Of a stretch of DNA of 19,712 bases, positions 7,750 through 15,500 are shown in pieces. The translations under genes were made by a program, and so were the position numbers. Position 1 is the stretch's first letter. Each line of letters opens with the position of its first letter. Origin of the DNA: JADFOB01 sp964651325 (GTDB lineage Bacteria > Planctomycetota > Phycisphaerae > UBA1845); assembly GCA_964651325.1 (NCBI GenBank), contig CAZYXP010000050.1:1-19712 (forward strand). Direction: 5' to 3'. The notes beneath the pieces are model-generated. The model was given only the letters and a program-made list of their open reading frames with translations. It was not told the DNA's origin and searched no databases.

Positions 7750-9966
7750 ATGTCACCATTGACCACCACCGTCCAGGAGCGAATCGCCTTGCCGCGTGCC
7801 ACGCCCGGCTCGCAACCCATCGATTCCGGCTACACCGCAGGAGAAATCCTGGCGATGCTCCGCCGCCGCATGGTGCTGATCATGGTGCTGTCGATCTTGT
7901 TCGGCGGTAGCGCGGTTGGCGGATTTGCGTTCTGGTGGACTTCGTTCCCCGGATACCAAAGCGAATGCCTGATCGAGTGCATCACCAACATCCCCGCCAC
8001 CGAGCTGTCGTTTGACCAAGAGCGTCTGCGCCGTGAGGAACATGAGGCTTTTGTCCGCTCCCAAGCCATGCTTTTCAAGAGTCCCAACATCCTGGGCGAT
8101 GCACTCGGGCTGACCGCGGTGCGCAATACCTCCTGGTTTAAGTCCCGCCCGGCTGACCGACAATTGCTCAACCTGACCGACGAGCTCAAAGCGGCGCCTG
8201 TGCGCGGCACCAATCTGCTACGAGTCTCCATGGAATGCCGCAACAAAGAGGACGCCCGAATCATCGTCAACGCCGTCGTTGGCCAGTGGTACGACACGGT
8301 GCATCAGGCTTCCACCCAAGCATTCACCGCCAGCTCGCTTACCGCCTCCAGAGAAGAAAAGCAGTCGCTCGAAGAGCGTATCCGGGAAGATCGAGATCGA
8401 ATGCGCCGCATTCAAGGCCAGCTTGCGCCGGGCACGTTGGAAGATCCCATCCACAACCTGACGATCGAAAAGGCCAGGGAAAACGCCCTCCAAGTCGAAC
8501 AGCTCAAACTGGAACTCTCGATGATCGAAGAGTATCAGGCTATTTACAACGATCCCAGCGGCGTCGCCATTACCGCAGAAGACAGGGCTCTGGTGGAGCA
8601 GGATCCTCAGATTCTCCAAGCCCAACAGCAACTCTTCATGATGGAACAGAGCAAGGCGGCCGATACCGAGAAATTCGGCCAGAATCACCCAGTCGTCATG
8701 CAAATGGACGCCCAGATCACCGCGGTCAACGACACCTTGGCCAACCTGCGTACCCAGAAGGTGCGCGAGGTGCGCGGGATGCGCATCGAGCAAACCAACA
8801 CCGCCGTGGACGCATCGAGGCAAGCCCTGTTTCTGCGTTTGGAAAGCCTCGCCCAGGCCGAAGAAGAACTCCAAGATCAGGGGCGCAAACTGCTCGAATA
8901 CCGAATCATCGAGCAGGACGTCGAACGGGATCTAACGGCGCTCGTGGAACTCGAAGACCATATCAACAGCTTGGCCCGAGTCGCTCGATCTCAATCCGCC
9001 ATCACCGTCAACATCGCCCAACCCCCCACCGAACCGCTCGAACGAAGCAGCCCGAGCATCGTACTGCTGCCCGTCGGTCTGGTGTTCGCATTGATCGGCG
9101 CCTTTGGGATCGGGCTCACGCTCGAGCTGATGGACAAGTCAGTGCGAACAACCCAAGACATCGTACGGCATCTCGACATCGCCATGCTCGGCGCCGTGCC
9201 CGACACGGACGACGAAGAAGTCCGCATCGACGCCGTAGAGACGGCCGTTCACGATCATCCCCGCTCGATGATCGCCGAAGCCTTCCGCCGCATTCGCACG
9301 AACTTGCAGTTCAGCGCCCCAGCCGATCAGCAGCGCACGATTCTTGTCACCGGCCCTCGTCCGGAGGATGGAAAAACAACCATCGCCTGCAACCTCGCGA
9401 TGGCCTTGGCCCAAGGCGGACGCCGCGTGCTCTTGGTGGACGCCAATTTCCGGCGCCCCGCGCTTTCTAGATTGCTCGGCAAGACCAAGGGCCCGGGGCT
9501 CAGCAACTTGCTTATCGGAGAGGGTTCACTCGAATCCTTCGTCGTCAAGACCGACCTACACTCGTTGGACTTGCTCTGCAGCGGCCCGGTTCCGCCGAAT
9601 CCGGCCGAGCTGATCGCCAGCGAAAAGGCCGTCGCTTTCCTTGATCAAACCAAGGAGAAATACGACCAGGTGATCCTGGATTCCGCGCCGGTGCTGCTCG
9701 CCAGCGACGTGTTGAATCTATCCACGCTGGTCGATGGCGTGATCCTCGTCGTGCGGGCCAATCAAAACTCACGCGGGGTGGCCCGCCGAGCGTGCCGCCT
9801 TTTTTCCGACGTCGGCGCCCACATGTTCGGAGCCGTGCTCAATGCCGCACGGGTCACCGGTGGCGGGTATTTCCGCGAGCAGCTGCGCTCCTACTACGAA
9901 TACCAAACGGAGATCGACGACGATACGGCCCCGAAACAGCTCGCGCCGCCCGACCCCAAAGCGTAG
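7750..9966 (+). CDS. Fused Wzz/BY-kinase: polysaccharide chain-length regulator with CpsD/CapB-type tyrosine kinase domain
   Basis: Inner-membrane co-polymerase that sets polymer length and drives export through phosphorylation cycles of its cytoplasmic kinase. From ATG 7750 the protein has 738 residues: a short cytoplasmic start, TM1 (about 41-63), a long periplasmic region with charged, probably coiled-coil helices (about 180-400), a Pro-rich stretch and TM2 (about 434-460), then the kinase. Walker A is GPRPEDGKTT (535-544, Lys542). Walker A' reads VLLVDANFRRP (Asp564, Asn566), with Asn where the classical DxD motif has its second Asp. Walker B is VILDSAP (Asp644). A C-terminal tyrosine cluster (Y707, Y715, Y716, Y718) is the expected autophosphorylation site. 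A TTG at 7744 is an alternative start. The gene begins 26 bases after the exosortase stop. The single-chain form resembles Wzc rather than split CapA/CapB. Confidence 0.93.
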   Translation: MSPLTTTVQERIALPRATPGSQPIDSGYTAGEILAMLRRRMVLIMVLSILFGGSAVGGFAFWWTSFPGYQSECLIECITNIPATELSFDQERLRREEHEAFVRSQAMLFKSPNILGDALGLTAVRNTSWFKSRPADRQLLNLTDELKAAPVRGTNLLRVSMECRNKEDARIIVNAVVGQWYDTVHQASTQAFTASSLTASREEKQSLEERIREDRDRMRRIQGQLAPGTLEDPIHNLTIEKARENALQVEQLKLELSMIEEYQAIYNDPSGVAITAEDRALVEQDPQILQAQQQLFMMEQSKAADTEKFGQNHPVVMQMDAQITAVNDTLANLRTQKVREVRGMRIEQTNTAVDASRQALFLRLESLAQAEEELQDQGRKLLEYRIIEQDVERDLTALVELEDHINSLARVARSQSAITVNIAQPPTEPLERSSPSIVLLPVGLVFALIGAFGIGLTLELMDKSVRTTQDIVRHLDIAMLGAVPDTDDEEVRIDAVETAVHDHPRSMIAEAFRRIRTNLQFSAPADQQRTILVTGPRPEDGKTTIACNLAMALAQGGRRVLLVDANFRRPALSRLLGKTKGPGLSNLLIGEGSLESFVVKTDLHSLDLLCSGPVPPNPAELIASEKAVAFLDQTKEKYDQVILDSAPVLLASDVLNLSTLVDGVILVVRANQNSRGVARRACRLFSDVGAHMFGAVLNAARVTGGGYFREQLRSYYEYQTEIDDDTAPKQLAPPDPKA

Positions 9967-9986
9967 CCCCCCAACCACACGGGTGC

Positions 9987-10011
9987 CCCACCTCCTTTCT
10001 TCGGAGGTGGG
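9987..10011 (+). terminator. Strong hairpin after the kinase gene, possible transcription terminator
   Basis: A perfect 9-base-pair stem, CCCACCTCC (9987-9995) with GGAGGTGGG (10003-10011), encloses a 7-base TTTCTTC loop, 20 bases after the kinase stop. No T-tract follows, so it is not a classical intrinsic terminator; it may instead act as an mRNA 3'-end stabiliser or be another dispersed repeat. Confidence 0.5.
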
Positions 10012-10116
10012 CAAGCCGAGGATCGCCACCGATGGCATTCACAATTCCCGCAACCGACCCAATGCGCCAAACACCTGCACCACAGCGAATGGGCTATCCG
10101 CCCGCGCGCGGATTCT

Positions 10117-10152
10117 CGGCTCCCTCACGTCCGATAGCACATGGGCCAACCC
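10117..10152 (+). repeat. Degenerate copy of a hairpin repeat also found at 16266-16300
   Basis: This sequence matches 27 of the first 31 bases of the element at 16266-16300, with one inserted base near the end. Both begin CGGCTCCC and contain CACGTCC, a 4-base loop and TGGGCCA. Here the hairpin arms have decayed (CACGTCC against GCACATG), while the other copy is a perfect inverted repeat. Confidence 0.65.
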
Positions 10153-10173
10153 GCTAAGGACATGCCGCCCACC

Positions 10174-10211
10174 TTGACGTTTGTCGCATTAACCCGATCA
10201 TATCAATCGGG
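10174..10211 (+). promoter_or_regulatory. Possible promoter with overlapping inverted repeat before the aminotransferase gene
   Basis: TTGACG at 10174-10179 matches a sigma-70 -35 box at five of six positions. TCATAT at 10198-10203, 18 bases further, is a weak -10 box. An inverted repeat CCCGAT-CATATCA-ATCGGG (10193-10211) covers that -10 region, as an operator might. Against this, the same palindrome carries the TGTAGC head (- strand, 10216-10211) of the dispersed hairpin family and may only be a repeat copy. Confidence 0.35.
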
Positions 10212-10282
10212 CTACAGAATCAGGCTCACGGGCGACATTGGCCCTATTTCGGTCTTCGCGAGAGGCTTACGAGAGGAATTCG

Positions 10283-11428
10283 ATGCAAAGCATCAACATG
10301 CTTGATCTTGCCGGCGAGTACAAACTCTTTGCCGATGAGGTGCGCGCGACCGTAAATGCGGTCCTCGACAGCCAGCATTTCGTCGGCGGTCCGGCCATCG
10401 GCCAACTGGAAGAAGCCATGGCGGCCAAAGTCCACGCGCGCCACGCCATCGCCGTCAGCAACGGCACCGACGCCTTGCTCTGTGCGCTCATGGCGTTGGA
10501 AGTCGGCCCCGGCGATGAAGTTATCCTGCCCGCGTTTACCTTCTTCGCCACCGCCGGGTCGGTTGCGCGAGTCGGCGCGACGCCTGTATTCGTCGATGTC
10601 GATTCCGACACGTTCAACATCGACCCCACCGCGATCGAGGCAGCGATCACCGGGAAGACCAAGGCCATCATCGCCGTTCACTTGTTCGGCCAATGCGCGG
10701 ACATGGACGCCATCAACCGCGTCGCCGCCACCCGCAAAATCGCGGTCATCGAAGACGCCGCTCAGGCCATCGGCGCGACCTACTTCGATCGACCGGCCTG
10801 CAGCCTCGGTACCATCGCGTGCGTTTCCTTCTATCCCACCAAGAATCTCGGCGGCTTCGGCGAAGGCGGCATGGTGTTCACCAGTGACGACGATCTAGCA
10901 CTTAGCGCCAAGCAACTTCGCAACCACGGTGAAACCTCGCGGTATATCCACACGAAGATCGGCGGCAATTTCCGCCTCGACACGCTCAAGGCGGCGATCC
11001 TGCTGATTAAGTTGCGCTACCTCGACCAGTTCAACGATCGCCGGCGCGCCAATGCCGCCGCGTACGACGAATGGCTCGCAAACGCCGACGTGCAAACGCC
11101 TGCCGTAGCAAAGGGTTGTCGCCACGTATACCATCAATATACGATTTCATGCCAGCGACGAGACGAATTGCAATCATTCCTCGCGGATCGCGGCATCGGT
11201 TCCGGCGTCTATTATCCGATTCCCCTGCATCTGCAGGAGTGCTTCCAATCGCTAGGGGGCAAGCCGGGCGATCTCCCGGTAACAGAATCGCTCTGCGGCA
11301 AGGTGCTTTCACTGCCTTGCCACCCCATGCTGTCCGAGGCCGATCGACAAGAAATCGCGACCGGCGTCCAAGAGTTTCTCGCATCGCCCAACCGGGCCAA
11401 GGTGACTTCAAACGCCGCCGCGGGGTAG
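10283..11428 (+). CDS. DegT/DnrJ/EryC1-family PLP-dependent sugar aminotransferase
   Basis: Transfers an amino group, usually from glutamate, to a keto-sugar nucleotide, making an amino sugar for a surface polysaccharide. The 381-residue product has family-typical length. Diagnostic motifs are SNGTDALLCALMAL (PLP phosphate region), DEVILPAFTFFATAGSV, EDAAQAIGA (Asp to the pyridine nitrogen), and FYPTKNLGGFGEGG, whose Lys187 should form the Schiff base. The overall pattern (GQCADMDAIN, RNHGETSRY, FRLDTLKAAIL, YYPIPLHLQ) resembles WbpE, which acts on a UDP-3-keto-N-acetylglucosaminuronate, so a 3-keto sugar substrate is plausible but unproven. The start at 10283 has an excellent ribosome binding site, GAGAGGA, five bases upstream; the longer frame from a TTG at 10238 lacks support. 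The UDP-glucuronate decarboxylase gene follows after 51 bases and is probably co-transcribed. Confidence 0.92.
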   Translation: MQSINMLDLAGEYKLFADEVRATVNAVLDSQHFVGGPAIGQLEEAMAAKVHARHAIAVSNGTDALLCALMALEVGPGDEVILPAFTFFATAGSVARVGATPVFVDVDSDTFNIDPTAIEAAITGKTKAIIAVHLFGQCADMDAINRVAATRKIAVIEDAAQAIGATYFDRPACSLGTIACVSFYPTKNLGGFGEGGMVFTSDDDLALSAKQLRNHGETSRYIHTKIGGNFRLDTLKAAILLIKLRYLDQFNDRRRANAAAYDEWLANADVQTPAVAKGCRHVYHQYTISCQRRDELQSFLADRGIGSGVYYPIPLHLQECFQSLGGKPGDLPVTESLCGKVLSLPCHPMLSEADRQEIATGVQEFLASPNRAKVTSNAAAG

Positions 11429-11479
11429 CCGATTCAGCGTGCCACCGGCGCATTCGTGCGTAGCAGGAGTAAGCATCCC

Positions 11480-12427
11480 ATGCGAACAGTCGTTACCGGC
11501 GGAGCGGGTTTTCTCGGCAGCCACCTTTGCGATCGGCTTTTGGCTGATGGTCATGAGGTCATCGCGCTCGATAATCTCTTTACCGGTTCCAAGAGGAACA
11601 TCGCCCACCTGCTGGACCGACCGAATTTTGAATTCATCCGCCATGATGTGGTGAACCCGATCCTCCTCGAGGTCGATTGGATTTTCAACCTCGCGTGCCC
11701 CGCCTCGCCGATTCACTATCAGTACAACCCGGTCAAAACGGTCAAAACGTCCGTCATGGGCGCGCTGAACATGCTCGGGCTCGCCAAGCGCGTCGAAGCC
11801 CGCATTCTCCAGGCCTCGACCAGCGAGATTTACGGCGACCCGGAGGTACACCCCCAACCGGAACACTACTGGGGCAACGTCAACACGATTGGCCCGCGAA
11901 GCTGTTACGACGAGGGCAAGCGCGTGGCCGAGACGTTGATGATGGATTACCACCGCCAAAGCGGGGTCGACATTCGCATCGTGCGCATTTTCAACACCTT
12001 CGGCCCGAGGATGGCCATCGGCGACGGGCGCGTGATTTCCAATTTTGTCGTTCAGGCATTGCGCAACGAGCCACTCACGCTTTACGGAGATGGGTCTCAG
12101 ACGCGTTGCTTCTGCTTCGTGGACGATCTCATCGACGGCATAGTCAAGCTGATGAATTATGACCACGACGATGCGTACGAACCGGTCAATGTCGGCGGAA
12201 CCGACGAGCGGACCATGAATGATCTGGTAGCGTGCCTCGGCGACGTGCTCGGTAGGAAACTCGACGTCGAATTCCGCCCGCTTCCCCTGAACGATCCGGT
12301 GCGCCGCAAGCCTGACTGTACGCGGGCGCGCCAGCGGCTTGGCTGGGAAGCGAAGGTAGCCTTAAGAGACGGATTGGAAAAGACCGTTAAATACTTCCGG
12401 GAAGTGCTGGCGCTAAGTCGGGACTGA
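11480..12427 (+). CDS. UDP-glucuronate decarboxylase (UDP-xylose synthase), extended SDR family
   Basis: Converts UDP-glucuronate to UDP-xylose through a 4-keto intermediate, using bound NAD. The 315-residue protein starts with the Rossmann motif VVTGGAGFLGSHL. The UXS-specific stretch NLACPASPIHYQYNPVKT follows, then STSEIYGDP with the catalytic Glu116, and CYDEGKR giving the SDR pair Tyr143/Lys147. RIFNTFGPRM and VGGTDERTMNDL are also typical. These features separate it from UDP-glucose 4-epimerases and dTDP-glucose 4,6-dehydratases. The ATG at 11480 is preceded by CAGGAG at 11464-11469; the frame opens further upstream at 11456, but the Rossmann strand follows this ATG at once. It sits 51 bases after the aminotransferase gene and probably feeds pentose into the exopolysaccharide. 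The UDP-glucose dehydrogenase that would supply UDP-glucuronate is not in the window. Confidence 0.95.
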   Translation: MRTVVTGGAGFLGSHLCDRLLADGHEVIALDNLFTGSKRNIAHLLDRPNFEFIRHDVVNPILLEVDWIFNLACPASPIHYQYNPVKTVKTSVMGALNMLGLAKRVEARILQASTSEIYGDPEVHPQPEHYWGNVNTIGPRSCYDEGKRVAETLMMDYHRQSGVDIRIVRIFNTFGPRMAIGDGRVISNFVVQALRNEPLTLYGDGSQTRCFCFVDDLIDGIVKLMNYDHDDAYEPVNVGGTDERTMNDLVACLGDVLGRKLDVEFRPLPLNDPVRRKPDCTRARQRLGWEAKVALRDGLEKTVKYFREVLALSRD

Positions 12428-12456
12428 CCCGAGGCGCTAGCGCGTGTGGCCAGCCG

Positions 12457-12554
12457 TGTAGCACAGCGGCCCTCCGCTGTGTCCGGGCAAGATTCAGCCG
12501 AGAGCGGCTGGGGCACAATTGATACAGAACCCAGCCGGGGGCGGCTGGGCTACA
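12457..12554. repeat. Paired TGTAGC-headed hairpin repeats upstream of metH (four-way junction shape)
   Basis: TGTAG (12457-12461) can pair with CTACA (12550-12554). Inside lie three perfect hairpins: CACAGCGG-CCCT-CCGCTGTG (12462-12481), CAGCCG-AGAG-CGGCTG (12495-12510) and CCCAGCCG-GGGG-CGGCTGGG (12530-12549). The first and last abut the closing stem with no unpaired base. The two ends are also inverted copies of the dispersed TGTAGC-headed repeat seen at 4814, so the structure may be a repeat pair rather than a dedicated RNA. It ends 26 bases before the metH start. Confidence 0.7.
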
Positions 12555-12580
12555 GTGACTTTGCGAACAGGATCGGTTTC

Positions 12581-15500
12581 ATGGCTCGACCCACTTTGGT
12601 TGAACTCTCACGGCAGCGGGTTGTCGTCTGCGACGGCGCCATGGGCACAGGCATCCACGCCTGCAACTTGCCGCTTTCAGATTTCAACGATTGCGAGAAC
12701 TGCTCCGAAGTCCTAGTGCTCACCCGGCCAGATGTCGTCACGGCAATCCACGAATCCTTCCTGGCGGTCGGCTGCGACGCCGTGATGACCAACACCTTCG
12801 GCGCAAGCAAACTCCTGCTAGCCGAGTTTGATCTTCAAGGTCAAACGCACGAAATCAACCTCAAGGCAGCCGAAATCGCGCGGAAGGCTTGCCAATCCTT
12901 CGAGCGGCCCAATCGCCCGCGTTTTGTCATTGGGTCGATCGGACCCGGAACGCGCCTCCCCTCGCTTGGGCAGGTATCGTGGGATGTATTGCATGACAGC
13001 TACCTCGAACAGGCCCGCGGCCTGCTCTCCGGCGGCGTCGATGCGATCCTCATCGAAACCTGTCAAGATATACTGCAAGCCAAGTGCGCTATCGTGGCCG
13101 CTACCGACGCGATGAAGAAGCTCGATCACGCCGTGCCCATTTTCTGTACCGTAACGATTGAGACCACAGGAACGATGTTGGTCGGCACGGATATTGCGGC
13201 CGCGTGGACCGCGCTGGAGCCGTACCGTCAGGTGGTCGGCGTCGGGCTGAACTGCGCGACCGGGCCGCAGGAAATGAGCGAGCATGTGCGATTCCTCAGC
13301 CGCAGCGCTGATCGGTTGCTCATCGTGCAACCCAACGCCGGCCTGCCGCAGATCGTCAACGGCCAGCCGCATTACCCGCTCACTCCGGACGAACTGGCGA
13401 AATGGCTGAGCGAATTCGTAGCGGTCGATGGCGTGAACATCGTCGGCGGCTGCTGCGGCACGACGCCGGAACACCTCTCGGCCGTGGTGGACGCCGTCGC
13501 GGAAAAGAAGCCGGCTCAACGCACGGTCCATTGGGAGCCTTCGGTCGCCAGCCTCTACCAATCCGTAACGATCGACCAAGAAAACGCGTACCTCGCCATC
13601 GGCGAGCGTACCAACGCGAACGGCTCCAAGCGATTTCGGGAGTTGCTGGCCGCCGACGACATCGATGGCATGGTTCAAGTCGCCCGCGAACAGGTCAAAC
13701 AAGGCAGTCATCTGTTGGACATCTGCACGGCCTACGTCGGGCGGGATGAGGTTGCGGACATGACCCGGCTCGTGGCCCGGCTGGTCACGGATGTCACCGC
13801 ACCGCTTGTGATTGACAGCACGGAGGTGCCCGTGCTCGAGGCCGCGCTCAAGCTGACCGGCGGAAAATGCATCATCAACTCCATCAACCTGGAGGACGGG
13901 GAAGAACGCCTCCACGCGGTGTGCCGGCTGGCCAAGCGTTTCTCGGCCGCGCTGATCGCGCTGACCATCGATGAAGACGGCATGGCCAAGACGGCTGATC
14001 GCAAAGTCGCCGTCGCCAAACGCATTTACGCGCTGGTCACCGAGACACACGGCATCCATCCCAGCGATCTGATGTTCGATCCACTCACCTTCACCATTTG
14101 CACCGGCAACGAGGAAGATCGAAGGCTGGGCGTTGAGACGCTCGACGCCCTATCCGAAATCAAGCGGACGTGCCCGGACGCGCGGACGCTGCTGGGCATC
14201 AGCAACATCAGCTTCGGCGTCAAACCCCCCGTGCGGCGCGTGCTGAACAGTGTTTTTCTCCACCGCGCGCGCGAAGCGGGGCTCGACGCCGCCATCGCTC
14301 ATACCACCGGCATCGTGCCGCTGTTCAAGATCGATGATCACCACCGCAAGATGGCCGAGGATCTCATTTTCGATCGGCGTCACGATGGATACGACCCCCT
14401 CATCACGCTGCTCGAAACGTTGACGGATGCTCAAACGACCGACGCCGCGACCCAGGAAACGCCCAAGACGGTGGAAGAGCGTTTGAAGCGGCGGATCATC
14501 GACGGCAACCGAACCGGGCTGGACGAAGACCTCGACGAGGCCATGCTGAGGAGCCCTCCCCTAACGATCGTCAATGATATTCTGCTAGATGGCATGAAAA
14601 CCGTCGGCGATCTGTTTGGCGCGGGGCAGATGCAACTGCCCTTCGTGCTGCAATCCGCCGAGACGATGAAGGCTGCCGTCGGCTACCTCGAACCATACAT
14701 GGAGAAGACGGACGTCGGCGCCAAGGGGACGATCGTCTTGGCCACGGTCAAGGGCGACGTACACGACATCGGGAAAAACCTGGTCGATATCATATTGACC
14801 AACAACGGCTACACCGTGCTGAATCTGGGCATCAAGCAGCCCATCAGCAACATTATCGACGCGTTCCAGAAGCACGATGCGGATGCCTTAGGCATGTCAG
14901 GCTTGCTGGTAAAATCCACCGTGGTGATGCGTGAGAATTTGGCCGTCTTGAATGAACGCGGCCTCAACCCTCCCGTCCTGCTCGGCGGCGCAGCGCTTAC
15001 TCGAAAATACGTTGAACAGGACCTCGGACGCGTGTACCAGGGAGACGTCTACTACGCCAAAGACGCCTTCGCCGGACTCGACCGGATGAACCACATCGTC
15101 GCCCAACGCGGGGTCGCCGAGCGCGGCGCCGCCGCGCCGCTGAAAGAGGCCAAGCCCGTGGGCGCCGTGGCTGCGCCAACGCCGGCTTCCGAATCCATGC
15201 CGCCTGTGGCATCGCCGCAGCCGCGTATGGTTCCGGATCACGAAGCAGAGCGGCGGTACGGCTATGTGCCCCCGCAATCAGACATCGCGCGCGATGAGCC
15301 CGTGCCCGAGCCACCGTTTTGGGGTTCGCGAGTCATCGAGCGGATCGAACCGAAAGCCGCGCTAGCCTACCTAAACGAGAACATGCTGTTTCACGTGCAG
15401 TGGCAATACCGCAAAGGTCAGCGCACCCGGGAGGAATTCAAGGCCTACATCGACGCCGAGGTTCGGCCGGTGCTGCGCGATATGCTCAAGACGTGCGCCG

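Larger units (their letters stand above)
9967..10282. other. 316-base gap between the kinase and aminotransferase genes
   Basis: No supportable gene. In order it holds a 9-base-pair hairpin (9987-10011), a degenerate hairpin repeat (10117-10152), a possible promoter and palindrome (10174-10211) with a TGTAGC-headed repeat on the - strand, and the ribosome binding site of the next gene (GAGAGGA, 10271-10277). The gap probably separates two transcription units of the exopolysaccharide locus. Confidence 0.55.

Noticed and set aside
9967..10282. CRISPR array or tRNA among the clustered hairpins
   Set aside because: Repeats are not regularly spaced or identical, and no tRNA acceptor stem or T-loop sequence is present.
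12446..12580. Extended N-terminus of MetH from 12446
   Set aside because: The extra 45 codons read straight through hairpin repeats, and the conserved homocysteine-module start follows the ATG at 12581.
12428..12580. Cobalamin or SAM riboswitch before metH
   Set aside because: The 153-base gap is too short for a cobalamin riboswitch and lacks a B12-box-like sequence; its structure is better explained by repeats.
12818..14059. 413-codon - strand frame opposite metH
   Set aside because: Antisense shadow of the homocysteine and pterin modules of metH, with no motif or ribosome binding site.
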